Assembly (NCBI GenBank): GCA_018069465.1 | Contig: JAGPUW010000004.1 | Location: forward strand, 62,001-126,000 | Reading direction: 5' to 3' | Length of the DNA stretch: 64,000 nt | DNA from: Gammaproteobacteria bacterium | GTDB lineage: Bacteria; Pseudomonadota; Gammaproteobacteria; Pseudomonadales; Porticoccaceae | Shown here: piece by piece, positions 16,758 to 28,535 of the stretch | Layout of the letters: the number at the start of each line of letters is the position of its first letter | How positions within the stretch are numbered: position 1 is the first letter of the stretch | The notes under the pieces: generated by a model | Database searches by the model: none | Told to the model about the DNA's origin: nothing | The model's input: only the letters and a program-made list of their open reading frames with translations | Translations under genes and position numbers: made by a program

Positions 16758-17663
16758 ATGACTGACCCAAAACTACAACGGCAATTCGCGAGTTTCATTG
16801 AAAAAAATGCGCTTCCCGCAGCCTTTATTAACACCATAAGCGAGCACTATTTACCCCTCGCCCAATGGATTAATCAGCACCGCCCGCAACATCGCAGCTG
16901 GGTTATTGGCCTCAATGGTGCCCAGGGCACAGGTAAATCGACCTTGAGCGCGGTGCTAAAAATCATCCTCGAAGAGGATTACAACTGCAACACGGCAATC
17001 ATTTCTCTCGACGACCTCTACCTGCCACGGGCCAGGCGAAAAGAACTCGCGCAAACGGTTCACCCCCTGTTACAAACCCGCGGCGTACCCGGCACCCATG
17101 ACACCGAGCTTGGCCTACAGATATTGGATGCACTATGCGCCCTGCAGAAAAATGAAAGCCTGATGCTGCCCCGCTTTGATAAAGCCAACGATGATCGCCT
17201 GCCGCAAGCAGACTGGGAGGCATTCAAGGGCCCTGCTCAGGTCGTTATATTCGAAGGTTGGTGCCTGGGTTCTACTGCCAGCCCGAAACAAGAGCTGGCC
17301 AAGCCGATCAATGAACTGGAGGCAAATGAGGACAGGGAAGGCGTGTGGCGACACTACATCAACCAGCAGTTACAAACGGCCTATAAAGCGCTCTTCGCCC
17401 GCAATGAGCTGCTCATTTTCTTACAGGCACCCAACTTTGCCTGCATCCATCATTGGCGCTGGGAACAAGAACAAAAGCTAATGGCACGTTCAATACCGGG
17501 CGAAGCCACACAGGTGATGAGCGAAGCCGGTATCAGCCGCTTTATTCAGCACTTTGAACGCCTGACCCGCCAGAATCTTAAGCAATTACCCGCACTCGCC
17601 AACATCGTCATGACACTGGATAAGGCCCATCAAATTGTTCACTGCCACTACCAAAACCCCTAG
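16758..17663 (+). CDS. P-loop kinase, D-glycerate 3-kinase (GLYK)-like
   Basis: 301 residues. Walker A GAQGTGKST (54-62), SLDDLYLPR shortly after beta-2, and the diagnostic RGVPGTHD segment are shared with plant and yeast GLYK-type kinases, relatives of uridine and pantothenate kinases. The likely reaction is phosphorylation of D-glycerate to 3-phosphoglycerate in the cytosol, but bacterial members are less studied and the substrate could differ. The ATG start gives the usual length. No strong ribosome site is visible. The gene is convergent with the acyl-CoA dehydrogenase and divergent from the peroxiredoxin. Confidence 0.8.
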   Translation: MTDPKLQRQFASFIEKNALPAAFINTISEHYLPLAQWINQHRPQHRSWVIGLNGAQGTGKSTLSAVLKIILEEDYNCNTAIISLDDLYLPRARRKELAQTVHPLLQTRGVPGTHDTELGLQILDALCALQKNESLMLPRFDKANDDRLPQADWEAFKGPAQVVIFEGWCLGSTASPKQELAKPINELEANEDREGVWRHYINQQLQTAYKALFARNELLIFLQAPNFACIHHWRWEQEQKLMARSIPGEATQVMSEAGISRFIQHFERLTRQNLKQLPALANIVMTLDKAHQIVHCHYQNP

Positions 17664-17705
17664 GCAAGAAGTGAATAACACTCACTCACAAATTTCAGCC
17701 ATAAA

Positions 17706-17739
17706 AAAGCCGGTAGTCCAACAAGGGCTTACCGGCTTT
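17706..17739 (-). terminator. Rho-independent terminator after the acyl-CoA dehydrogenase
   Basis: AAAGCCGGTA (17706-17715) pairs with TACCGGCTTT (17730-17739). Read on the minus strand it ends in a U-run, 44 nt past the dehydrogenase stop. It may also stop the convergent kinase transcript. Confidence 0.75.
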
Positions 17740-17782
17740 CAATATCGGCAGTTGTGCTGCCTGTTAGCGACGCAGCAAGGCT

Positions 17783-18943
17783 TTATTTATAAGCGACACC
17801 GATGCTGCCAATTGTTTCGCGAGTGACGATGGTTTTCATAATCTGCGCAGTACCATCACCAATTTGCAGTCCCATGACATCTATCATGCGCTGCATATGG
17901 GGCATCTCGTGACCCCAGCCGTAATGACCGTGTTGCACCAGGCACTCGTGAATAATATCGGTACCCCACTTGGGTGCCATCCACTTCACCATGGCGGCCT
18001 CTTTCGTGTGCGGTAAGCCTTGATCACGCAGAGCCAGACCCTGATAACACAAAGCGCGAACGGCGGCGAGGCGACTCTCGTGCTCGGCCAGCGGAAAGGT
18101 GGTGCCCTGAAACTTGGCCAGTGGTTTACCGAAGGCCTCGCGCTCCTGAATATACTGCCAGGTCTCGTCAACAGACGCCTGAGCACAGGCGAGGCATTGC
18201 AGGGCGATCAAGAAACGGCTGAGGTCGAAACCCGCCATCACTTTGGTAAAGCCCTCCCCTTCATTGCCGAGCAGGGCTGACGCGGGGATTTCCACATCGT
18301 CAAAGAACACCGAACCGCGGCCGACAGACGATGAACCGACATCATCAAAACGCGTGCAGGTAACACCGGGCAAATCGAGAGGCACTAAAAAGGCTGACAC
18401 ACCGTGAGCACCGGGGGTATCTTGATCGGTGCGCGCAAACAGTAAAGACATTTCAGCCTGAGCGCCGTAGCTGATGGAGGTTTTCTCACCATTGAGGATG
18501 TACTTATCACCCTTCTTCGTGGCTTTTACAATAAGATTTGCCGCGTCGGAACCACCGCGTGGCTCAGTCAAGCCCAGTTGAACAATCAGCTCTCCCGCCG
18601 CCATTTTCGGCAACACCTCTTCTCTCGTTTCAGCACTACCGTATTTTTCAATAACACAGCCAATTAAAGGCGTGGTCATGCAAATATAACTTAAGTTGAT
18701 GTCAGCGTAGGCAATAGCCTCACAAATCACGCCCTGAACCATGCTTGAGGCGCTTATACCGCCATTTTCTTCGGCAAATATTGGCGCAATTAAACCCAGC
18801 TGACCCATTTTACGCAGCAGATCCCGGTCTAATACCTCATCTTTTGCACGCCCCATATAGCCTTCGGCCAGCTGTTCGCGGGCAAAGCGTTCGGCGGTGT
18901 CTTTAATAAAATTCTCTTCTTCACTTAACCACGGCAGGGTCAT
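17783..18943 (-). CDS. Acyl-CoA dehydrogenase with Asp at the catalytic-base position
   Basis: 386 residues with the full acyl-CoA dehydrogenase layout: helical N-domain, FAD-binding LTEPRGGSDAAN, beta-domain NGEKTSISYG, and C-terminal helical domain with REAFGKPLAKFQ. The family's catalytic glutamate normally sits in a YEGT(A/S)QI-like motif. Here it reads IGDGTAQI, giving Asp363. As I recall, Asp in the role of the base has been reported in alicyclic-type acyl-CoA dehydrogenases, so a cyclohexanecarboxyl-CoA-like substrate is possible. The second ATG (18943) is chosen because GAGG stands 6 nt before it, while the first abuts the site. The AliA-like ligase gene lies 135 nt upstream on the same strand. 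Confidence 0.9.
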   Translation of the reverse strand: MTLPWLSEEENFIKDTAERFAREQLAEGYMGRAKDEVLDRDLLRKMGQLGLIAPIFAEENGGISASSMVQGVICEAIAYADINLSYICMTTPLIGCVIEKYGSAETREEVLPKMAAGELIVQLGLTEPRGGSDAANLIVKATKKGDKYILNGEKTSISYGAQAEMSLLFARTDQDTPGAHGVSAFLVPLDLPGVTCTRFDDVGSSSVGRGSVFFDDVEIPASALLGNEGEGFTKVMAGFDLSRFLIALQCLACAQASVDETWQYIQEREAFGKPLAKFQGTTFPLAEHESRLAAVRALCYQGLALRDQGLPHTKEAAMVKWMAPKWGTDIIHECLVQHGHYGWGHEMPHMQRMIDVMGLQIGDGTAQIMKTIVTRETIGSIGVAYK

Positions 18944-19078
18944 AATCATCCTCGTCTATTCACTTTCAATAATAACACCCGCCACTTTGCGGGCCGTAAG
19001 CACTTAATATTTGTTTTTACATAAAGAGCAAGCCAACAACCCTGCGTCTTTTTTAAACCGTCACTTAAAAATACAGAA

Positions 19079-20722
19079 TTACGAATGGCGACTAAAGTTC
19101 TTCGCCATTTCTCGCAACTGAAATTTTTGAATTTTGCCGCTGGCGGTACGGGGCATGTCATTTATTATTTCGAGATGTTCGGGCAAATAGTTCTTTGCCA
19201 GTTGGTTTTCTAGCAGATAATCAATCATATTTTGAAAACTAAAGCTGACGCCTTCGCTTAATGTCACGAAACAACAGCCCAGTTCACCAAGGCGCTCATC
19301 GGGCATGGCAACGACGGCACAATCGACAATATCAGGGTGCTTGTAGAGAATATTTTCAACTTCCACCACCGGAATATTTTCACCGCCACGAATAATGATA
19401 TCTTTTGAACGACCGGTAATTCGAATATAGCCATCCACGTCTTTTCGCGCCAAATCACCGGTATCGAAAAAATCATTCTCATCAACATCGTAGGCTTCTG
19501 GCCGCTTTAAATAGCCAATAAAGGTTGAAGGGCTTTTTTCAAATAGGCGACCCTCAACACCCTCGGCCACCACCTGACCTTGTTCATCGACAATTTTTAC
19601 CTCGCAGGCAGGCACTGCTACGCCATCACTTCCAAATATTTTTTCGGGCGGATCCGTTAGTTTCGTCGTGGTTACCACGCCGCACTCGCTCATACCCCAG
19701 ACAGCCATTAGCTTGATCGACAGTGCCTCTGTCGCTTTTTCTGCCAGTGCGCTGGGGATGGGCGCGCCGCCACAAACAAACAGGCGGAAACGCTCAGAGT
19801 TACAATTCTCACGTTGTTTCGAATGACTTAAATCAGCCAGAAAAGGGGTGGCACCCATGGCAAAAGAGGCCTTTTCTTCGGCCATTAATTGCCAGCCGAG
19901 ATCGACGTCCCAGACATCGAGAAAGATCATTTTTGTTTTCAGCACCATCGGCATCCACATGCCGTACATAAAGCCTGTTAAATGGGCCAATGGTGAACCC
20001 ATAAAAATATCGTCCTCTTGCGTCAGTTCGCAGCGCTCTATCATTTTATCGACGCTAAACAGGAAGGTATTGGCGCAGTGCATAACGCCTTTAGGCATGC
20101 CGGTAGTGCCCGAGGTATAGAGCATCAATACCACGTCATTGGGATCCAGCTGTCGCGCTTTAAACAAGGCGGCACTATCCGTCGTGAGATTATGATTGAG
20201 CAAAGCGGCTTCAAAACTATTTTCGGCATCGCCACCAACCACAAATACGTGCTCTAGTTGGGGCAGCTTGTCACGCATGCCTGCAATCATCTGTTGATGA
20301 TCAAAGCCGCGAAATTCTTTGGGGATAATTAATACTTTTGATTCCGCGAAAGCGACCATAAAGGACAATTCATGTTCGCGAAAGATTGGCATCAAAGGGT
20401 TACTCACCGCACCGATGCGCAGACATGCCAGATTGATGACAACGAACTCCCACCAGTTAGGCAATTGAAAAGACACCACATCCTGTTTTTCAATGCCGTA
20501 ATGGGCCAGCGCCACCGCTACACGCTCGGCCTTTTCAGCGAGCTGGCGGTAGGTCATGAGGATTTTTTCGCCCGTTTCCGTACGATAATCGACAATGGCT
20601 ATAGCGTCGGGGCAGGCAAGCAGAGCCGCGTCAAAGTGGTCGAGCAGGTTTTCGTCCCGCCACCAACCACCGGCGCGCATAGCATCGATTCGCTGCTGCG
20701 AAATAATGGGATCAACTATCAT
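19079..20722 (-). CDS. Acyl-CoA synthetase (AMP-forming), cyclohexanecarboxylate-CoA ligase-like
   Basis: 547 residues of the ANL superfamily. Motif A3 LYTSGTTGMPKGVMH, the A8-type DTGDLARKDVDGYIRITGRSKDIIIRGGENI, and the C-terminal lysine in PRTASGKIQKF are all intact. It should form an acyl-adenylate and then an acyl-CoA in the cytoplasm. The N-terminus (two to three helices with GGWWRDENLLDHFDAAL) and the LPNWWEFVV / NPLMPIFREHEL segments resemble the subgroup annotated as AliA, cyclohexanecarboxylate-CoA ligase. That specificity is an inference. A GGAG ribosome site lies 6 nt upstream. It lies 54 nt downstream of orn and probably runs into the acyl-CoA dehydrogenase gene. Confidence 0.88.
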   Translation of the reverse strand: MIVDPIISQQRIDAMRAGGWWRDENLLDHFDAALLACPDAIAIVDYRTETGEKILMTYRQLAEKAERVAVALAHYGIEKQDVVSFQLPNWWEFVVINLACLRIGAVSNPLMPIFREHELSFMVAFAESKVLIIPKEFRGFDHQQMIAGMRDKLPQLEHVFVVGGDAENSFEAALLNHNLTTDSAALFKARQLDPNDVVLMLYTSGTTGMPKGVMHCANTFLFSVDKMIERCELTQEDDIFMGSPLAHLTGFMYGMWMPMVLKTKMIFLDVWDVDLGWQLMAEEKASFAMGATPFLADLSHSKQRENCNSERFRLFVCGGAPIPSALAEKATEALSIKLMAVWGMSECGVVTTTKLTDPPEKIFGSDGVAVPACEVKIVDEQGQVVAEGVEGRLFEKSPSTFIGYLKRPEAYDVDENDFFDTGDLARKDVDGYIRITGRSKDIIIRGGENIPVVEVENILYKHPDIVDCAVVAMPDERLGELGCCFVTLSEGVSFSFQNMIDYLLENQLAKNYLPEHLEIINDMPRTASGKIQKFQLREMAKNFSRHS

Positions 20723-20776
20723 TTACTTCTCCAACCTTGCCGGTTATTTATATTTATTGTTGCTGGATGCTTACTG

Positions 20777-21313
20777 CTATTTCAGGAAGTGCTGCCGATA
20801 ATATTTTAGCTCTGCTATCGAGTCGAGAATATCATCCATCGCCAAATGGCTGCCCTTCTTTTTAAAGCCTTTCAATATTTCTGGGCGCCAGCGCCGGGCA
20901 AGCTCTTTGATACTACTCACATCGAGGTTACGATAATGGAAGTAGTCCTCCAGCAGTGGCATTTCTCGCGCCATAAACCGGCGATCCTGGCAGATGGAAT
21001 TGCCACTCATTGGTGATTTGCCCGCACCTACCCAGTCGCGGAGAAAATCAATCGTTTGTTGCTCTGCATCCACCGCACTCAGCCGACTATTAGCTACCCG
21101 CTCAATCAAGCCCGATTGACCGTGCTGGCGTGTATTCCACTCATCCATAGCGGCGATAACATCGTCGGGCTGATGAATGGCCAGTATCGGGCCCTTCGCC
21201 AGGGTGTTGAGCTCGGCATCCGTTACCAATGTGGCAATTTCGATGATGTGGTCATTGTCTGTGTCGAGACCTGTCATTTCCAGGTCGATCCAGATTAAAT
21301 TAAGATCGTTCAT
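20777..21313 (-). CDS. orn: Oligoribonuclease
   Basis: 178 residues. It carries the DEDDh exonuclease motifs [11 protein letters not shown] (first Asp and Glu), [10 protein letters not shown] (third acidic residue) and [13 protein letters not shown] (His and Asp). It degrades short RNAs, above all the diribonucleotides pGpG and pApA, and so finishes c-di-GMP turnover. This matters here because the window also holds a diguanylate cyclase and a GYP-domain protein. The start at 21313 (AAGGAAG site, normal family length) is preferred to an open extension of 48 codons upstream. Its first 14 nt overlap the 3' end of the mscS-type gene. Confidence 0.96.
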   Translation of the reverse strand: MNDLNLIWIDLEMTGLDTDNDHIIEIATLVTDAELNTLAKGPILAIHQPDDVIAAMDEWNTRQHGQSGLIERVANSRLSAVDAEQQTIDFLRDWVGAGKSPMSGNSICQDRRFMAREMPLLEDYFHYRNLDVSSIKELARRWRPEILKGFKKKGSHLAMDDILDSIAELKYYRQHFLK

Positions 21314-22373
21314 TTTCTTCCTTCTGTTGATTTTCGCGGGCCTTATCGATGATATTTTCCAGCGATTGAATGCGTTCGCCAGCTTCTTTAATACGCAGTT
21401 TAAGTTGCACGCGCGTCTGCTTATCTGCACTTTCAAGAGCGAGCTTATGCTCGTCAACGATGTCTTTCAAGCGCGCAACATCGTCGAGCAAGGTGCGAAC
21501 CTTTACGACCTTTTCCGCCTTATCAAAAATTTTTGTTTCGGGCGACACCTCGCCATCTTCATTCGCATTAGCGTACTTCGGCTCAGCACTAAACACCTGC
21601 CCTGCGGGCAACTGGCGCTGGTTAATAAAACGCGGTGACACAATCTCTATCCCCGCCGCGTGCAGCTGATCGAGCACGGCTTTTTTCAGGCGGCTACGCT
21701 GAGTTAACAGTTGATTAACGTCGCTACAAATACCCCCAGTTTTGTAGACGATGGAGTAATCCCCAAGGGTGAGAACTTGCACGAAGGGCTCATCCAGGCC
21801 CGCCTCCAAAGTAGCCAACTTTAACAACGGTTCAACTTTATGCCAGGCAACATCGTAACCAAGGGAGACTTCACAGGAAGTAAAGGTGCCGGACGATCGC
21901 ACCACCGTCAGCGGGTTAGTGGCCAGGTAAAGATTGGGCAGTGTAATTAAATCCCGCTCCTGAGATTGAATCTCTGTGTGAAACAGGCCGCTCACCGTAA
22001 CCCGCCCAAAATGCTCACCAACACGGACAAAGTCACCGTGCCTGAAGCTTTTCACTGAGCGCAACATAATCCCCGCCATAGCGTTGGACACAAAGGTGGT
22101 CGACGACAGGGCAAAAATGCCGGTAAAGACCAGTCCCAGCAAACCCAGTAAATCACCCTTTGTCGATTCGCCAACGGGTAGTGCCAGAATCACCAAAATC
22201 AGAGCGATGACGATTAAAGTCAGCAAGATAAGCTGACGACTCAGGGACGACCCCTCGCCCTCCTGGCGTCGTATCAACAGCCAGTGCGTCACCCACAGCA
22301 CGAAAGCGCAGGCGGCGAGCATCGCCAACAGGGGAAAATAAAGCCGAAATGTATCTAGCTCAAGTCCAAACAA
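21300..22373 (-). CDS. MscS-family small-conductance mechanosensitive channel
   Basis: 357 residues with about three transmembrane helices (residues ~12-35, 45-68, 75-100), the last being the glycine/alanine-rich pore-like TM3 ([17 protein letters not shown]). The MscS beta domain follows ([34 protein letters not shown]), then a C-terminal charged coiled-coil tail of ~60 residues ([14 protein letters not shown]). It sits in the inner membrane and releases solutes under osmotic down-shock. The start is TTG at 22373 with GGAGG ~10 nt upstream, since no ATG fits before TM1. Its end overlaps orn by 14 nt, which suggests co-transcription. rsgA is divergent. Confidence 0.88.
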   Translation of the reverse strand: MFGLELDTFRLYFPLLAMLAACAFVLWVTHWLLIRRQEGEGSSLSRQLILLTLIVIALILVILALPVGESTKGDLLGLLGLVFTGIFALSSTTFVSNAMAGIMLRSVKSFRHGDFVRVGEHFGRVTVSGLFHTEIQSQERDLITLPNLYLATNPLTVVRSSGTFTSCEVSLGYDVAWHKVEPLLKLATLEAGLDEPFVQVLTLGDYSIVYKTGGICSDVNQLLTQRSRLKKAVLDQLHAAGIEIVSPRFINQRQLPAGQVFSAEPKYANANEDGEVSPETKIFDKAEKVVKVRTLLDDVARLKDIVDEHKLALESADKQTRVQLKLRIKEAGERIQSLENIIDKARENQQKEENERS

Positions 22374-22452
22374 GGGGCAGGGGCCTCCATATCATCGCCC
22401 AACATTATGCTATATGCTTGGCCGCACTGACAGTACCGGGAATCAGGAGGGC

Positions 22453-23463
22453 ATGGCAAAACATAAAATAACCGACCAGCAACAACGCCGTATTCGTCGC
22501 AAACAGTCGAGCAGTATCGATAGTGCAGGTAAGCGTCAGCGAGGGGAGAATCTCCTGCAATCTGGCGAACTCGGCCCTGAACAAGCGGGGCTTGTCAGCA
22601 CTCGCTACAGCAACCAGGTCGATATCGTCACCTCCCCCACTTCTGAACCGCAGCGCTGTTATTTACGCTCCAATTTAGAGTCGGTCGTCACCGGCGACAA
22701 TGTTATTTGGCGCCCCGGCAAGCCCTATGGCGTAGTCTGCGCCATACAACCGCGCAAGACTCAGTTAGATCGCCCAGACAGTCGGGGCAAGCTGCGACCC
22801 GTCGCCGCCAATATCGACCTTATCGTCGTGGTCATCGCCCCTGAGCCAAGGCCCCATGCCAGCTTGATTGACCGCTATCTCATCGCCATTGAGCACCGCG
22901 GTATTAAACCCTTGCTCGTGTTTAATAAAATTGATATCGCCTCTGAAAATACGCAACTGACTAAAGACTTTGCCCATATTTATGCCCGGCTGGGCTACGA
23001 GGTCATAGAAGTGTCCGCCCAATCCGGCCAGGGAATTGAGCGGCTAACGGCGACACTACAACAGCACACCAGTGTATTTGTCGGGCAGTCAGGTGTCGGT
23101 AAGTCGTCCCTCATCAATGCTATTTGCCCCGCAGCAGAGGCTGCGATCGGTAGCCTTTCACAAGCTCACACCAAGGGGCGACATACCACCACAACCGCTA
23201 ATTTATTCTTCCTACCCGCTGGCGGCCAACTCATTGATTCACCGGGGATTCGAGAGTTTGGACTCATCCATCTCAAGGAGCACGATATCGCCCAGGGGTT
23301 TATCGAGTTCAAACCTTTTCTTGGTCATTGTAAATTTCGCGATTGTCGCCATCAAAATGACCCCGGCTGTGCGCTGCAAGACGCCCTTGAAGCAGGTAAA
23401 ATATCCCCACAAAGGATGCAGAGCTACCAGTTAATCAAGCAGAGCCTAGCAAACGCACAATAG
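22453..23463 (+). CDS. rsgA: Ribosome small-subunit-dependent GTPase A
   Basis: 336 residues. N-terminal basic arm (MAKHKITDQQQRRIRRKQ), OB-fold, then a circularly permuted GTPase with G4 FNKID (158-161) before G1 GQSGVGKSS (211-219), switch-region KGRHTTT and G3 DSPGIREF. It ends with a zinc finger using C293, C298, H300 and C306. It helps 30S maturation late in assembly. ATG at 22453 matches the E. coli N-terminus and has AGGAGG close upstream. The 13-codon extension is unlikely. It is divergent from the MscS gene and followed by psd. Confidence 0.96.
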   Translation: MAKHKITDQQQRRIRRKQSSSIDSAGKRQRGENLLQSGELGPEQAGLVSTRYSNQVDIVTSPTSEPQRCYLRSNLESVVTGDNVIWRPGKPYGVVCAIQPRKTQLDRPDSRGKLRPVAANIDLIVVVIAPEPRPHASLIDRYLIAIEHRGIKPLLVFNKIDIASENTQLTKDFAHIYARLGYEVIEVSAQSGQGIERLTATLQQHTSVFVGQSGVGKSSLINAICPAAEAAIGSLSQAHTKGRHTTTTANLFFLPAGGQLIDSPGIREFGLIHLKEHDIAQGFIEFKPFLGHCKFRDCRHQNDPGCALQDALEAGKISPQRMQSYQLIKQSLANAQ

Positions 23464-23578
23464 AACAAAATATGGCAATGGAACAAAGCTTTCACATCAA
23501 TCCAGCCGAACATTTGCTTTCGCAGTACTGAGCAATACTCATTCACCCGTGACCGGCCGTCGAGCCCAACTAAAACCT

Positions 23579-24424
23579 ATGCAAAGTTATTCTGATACGC
23601 TTTTCTGCCTCTTTCAAAAAGTTGTACCCCAGCACAAGCTGTCACGCCTCATCGGTAAAGTAGCAGAAGCTAAAACCCCGTGGCTAAAAAACATGCTTAT
23701 CAACCAGGCTATCCGTACTTATAAAATTGACCTGTCCATTGCCGAGCATGATCAAGCTGAACAATACTCAACCTTCAATGAATTTTTTACCCGTTCATTA
23801 AAGCCCGGTGCACGCCCAGTTTGCAGCCAGGCAGACGCCGTCGTGTCCCCAGCTGATGGAGTTCTCAGCCAATTTGGCCACATAAATAACGATCAATTCA
23901 TTCAGGCCAAAGGGCAAAGCTACTCCACAAGCAGCTTACTTGGAAAAGATGACACCCTGGCTGCAGAGTTTTCAGGTGGTAGCTTTGCCACCATTTATTT
24001 ATCCCCCAGTGACTACCATCGGGTGCACATGCCCTGGGATGGAAAACTCATTGAAACACGTTACATCCCCGGCAAATTATTCTCTGTCAACCAGGCAACG
24101 GCCAATGGCATTCCAAAGCTCTTTGCCAGGAACGAACGTTTGATCTGTCTTTTTGAAACGAACCGAGGGAAAATGGCGGTTATTTTGGTTGGTGCAATGT
24201 TGGTTGCGGGCATAGAAACCCGTTGGCAACATCATTACTCACCGAGCACACATGCCATTGTAAAATTCTCAAGCCAGGAAATAAGCTTTGAGAGGGCCGA
24301 AGAACTCGGCAGATTTAAATTTGGCTCAACTGTTGTGCTTTTATTTAATGAATCACTCGCCTTCGATAAACGATTAGCCAAAGGCAATAAAGTCCTGATG
24401 GGCGAGGGCCTAACCCTCGCCTAG
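23579..24424 (+). CDS. psd: Phosphatidylserine decarboxylase
   Basis: 281 residues aligned end to end in my reading with type I bacterial PSD: STFNEFFTR, VVSPADGVL, SPSDYHRVHMP, and the self-cleavage site. The site here is FGST (F248-G249-S250-T251) rather than the usual LGST. Gly-Ser cleavage would still yield the pyruvoyl group from S250. It converts phosphatidylserine to phosphatidylethanolamine at the inner membrane. ATG at 23579 gives the family N-terminus. An in-frame GTG ten codons upstream is a weaker choice. It lies 115 nt after rsgA, an adjacency also seen in pseudomonads. Confidence 0.95.
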   Translation: MQSYSDTLFCLFQKVVPQHKLSRLIGKVAEAKTPWLKNMLINQAIRTYKIDLSIAEHDQAEQYSTFNEFFTRSLKPGARPVCSQADAVVSPADGVLSQFGHINNDQFIQAKGQSYSTSSLLGKDDTLAAEFSGGSFATIYLSPSDYHRVHMPWDGKLIETRYIPGKLFSVNQATANGIPKLFARNERLICLFETNRGKMAVILVGAMLVAGIETRWQHHYSPSTHAIVKFSSQEISFERAEELGRFKFGSTVVLLFNESLAFDKRLAKGNKVLMGEGLTLA

Positions 24425-24430
24425 CTCTAT

Positions 24431-25843
24431 TTAAGATCCGAGATGGAGGCGCTGGCGCCAGCCAGATAACAAGCCCTTGGAACCCTCTAATTCCTGCGCA
24501 ACAAAAAGATGGGCGATTTTTGAAAGGTCGACATCATAACCACCGGGCTCAAGGTCTCGAGCGATCGCCGCACGCTCCAGCAAGCCGCTGCCGCTCCCAT
24601 CTCTATTGCCAAGAGCCTGTCGCGTTTTTTCGTCGTCTTTAAGATCAACCACAATTACCGCATCTGTCAGCTCGGCACCCTCTCGATCTAATACGGCCAC
24701 TTTAGGCGTCAGCCGAGACTTGGGATGCTGCTCAGTCACAACACCAATATCACCAGTGGTTAACTCAACCAGAGTACCCGTTGGATACAAGCCTATCGAT
24801 TGAATAAAGCTCACCACAAGGTCATCGGAAAACTGCTTGTCGCGCATATCATACAATGCGCTAACGGCACGCGATGGCGATAACGGTTCGGATGCCTCTC
24901 GAGGATAACAAATACTATCGTAAGCACTCGCTATTCCTGTCACTCTTGCCAACAAGGGTATCTTTCCCCCAGCAAGACCTTCTGGGTATCCACTACCGTC
25001 GTTGCGCTCCGCCTGATAACGCACCACGGATATAACTCGCGGCTCGACTTCTTTTGTCTGCCTCAATATATCAACACCATAGGCAACATACTTACGGTAT
25101 TCCTTCTCCTCTGCATCACTTCTTTTTTCTTTGCGCAGTAGGCGGTTTGAGAGCTTTGTTTTACCGACATCCTTCAATAGAGTACCCATGCACAAGACGG
25201 AAATCTCATCCTTAGGCATACCTATATAGCGAGCAAACTGCACCGCCCATAATGCCGAGCGTAAACTGTGATCATAACTATGGGCATCTTGTTCACGTAA
25301 GCGAACCAACCAGGTAAAAGCATCAGGACAGCGCAGTACACTGTCGACCATATCGCCAACACTGTCTTTCAAGCGTCCATAATCTATAGTTTTACCACGG
25401 CCTATTTGCTTAACCACCAGGGTTAGAGAACCTTTTAAGCGGCTGACTATTTTTTTAGCCTTCACAGATTCTTGTCGCAAAGATGCACTGGTTTCATAAA
25501 TACCCTTGCGTACAACAAGCGGCGCCGCCGTGGTTTGCTGTCTGTTCTTTTTTATGGGCTTGCTGGCCAGTCGAGCCGTAGATCTGGCCAATGGCTCGTA
25601 CAATGTTTTCTTTGACTCGCCAGAAATAGCGGGGGCTACAGCTTTACCAAGTGGGGCTCTCCCTTTCTCAATATCAACAAAAACGTGGCTACAGTACGTT
25701 TTTAATTGGTTGATTTCCCCGGGGGAGCGAATGTAAAAGCCCTGCAGAGCAAAAGGTGTTTGAGACCACGGGCGATCGAGACGGGAGACGTACATCCCCA
25801 ACAAAAGATTATTAACACCGACTTGCACTTGTTTAATAGTCAT
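24431..25843 (-). CDS. DUF3391/degenerate HD-GYP domain protein (KD-GYP)
   Basis: 470 residues. An N-terminal DUF3391-like domain (VQVGVNNLLLGMYVSRLD) is followed by an HD-GYP-type helical domain. H192 of the first metal motif is kept, but the signature LLHDIGK has become LLKDVGK (K224-D225), the later conserved His is Y252, the HHE motif reads QAE (277-279) and the IADVYDA aspartate is serine (306). The GYP motif NDGSGYP (281-287) survives. Loss of this many metal ligands argues against c-di-GMP phosphodiesterase activity and for a binding or scaffolding role. ATG at 25843 fits the family N-terminus. An upstream ATG at 25858 abuts its ribosome site. It is convergent with psd. Confidence 0.88.
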   Translation of the reverse strand: MTIKQVQVGVNNLLLGMYVSRLDRPWSQTPFALQGFYIRSPGEINQLKTYCSHVFVDIEKGRAPLGKAVAPAISGESKKTLYEPLARSTARLASKPIKKNRQQTTAAPLVVRKGIYETSASLRQESVKAKKIVSRLKGSLTLVVKQIGRGKTIDYGRLKDSVGDMVDSVLRCPDAFTWLVRLREQDAHSYDHSLRSALWAVQFARYIGMPKDEISVLCMGTLLKDVGKTKLSNRLLRKEKRSDAEEKEYRKYVAYGVDILRQTKEVEPRVISVVRYQAERNDGSGYPEGLAGGKIPLLARVTGIASAYDSICYPREASEPLSPSRAVSALYDMRDKQFSDDLVVSFIQSIGLYPTGTLVELTTGDIGVVTEQHPKSRLTPKVAVLDREGAELTDAVIVVDLKDDEKTRQALGNRDGSGSGLLERAAIARDLEPGGYDVDLSKIAHLFVAQELEGSKGLLSGWRQRLHLGS

Positions 25844-26015
25844 AACGCACGCTCTCATACCTTTCTATATTCATCACCACACTGTGAACCACAATAAGTG
25901 TAAGTGGGATGATGAAAGTAAGTTGTTGTGAGCAAGGTTAATATTATCGTGATAATTTACAAGACGGCATAGGCAGCTGGTTTAAATATGCGACAAACGT
26001 TTTCAGTTTTGACCT

Positions 26016-28509
<2,494 letters not shown>

Positions 28510-28535
28510 TTATACTAGCGCTCACGTTCATCAAC

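Noticed and set aside
24431-25843. Calling the GYP protein an active c-di-GMP phosphodiesterase
   Set aside because: The HD dyad, HHE and other metal ligands are substituted, so an active assignment is not supported.
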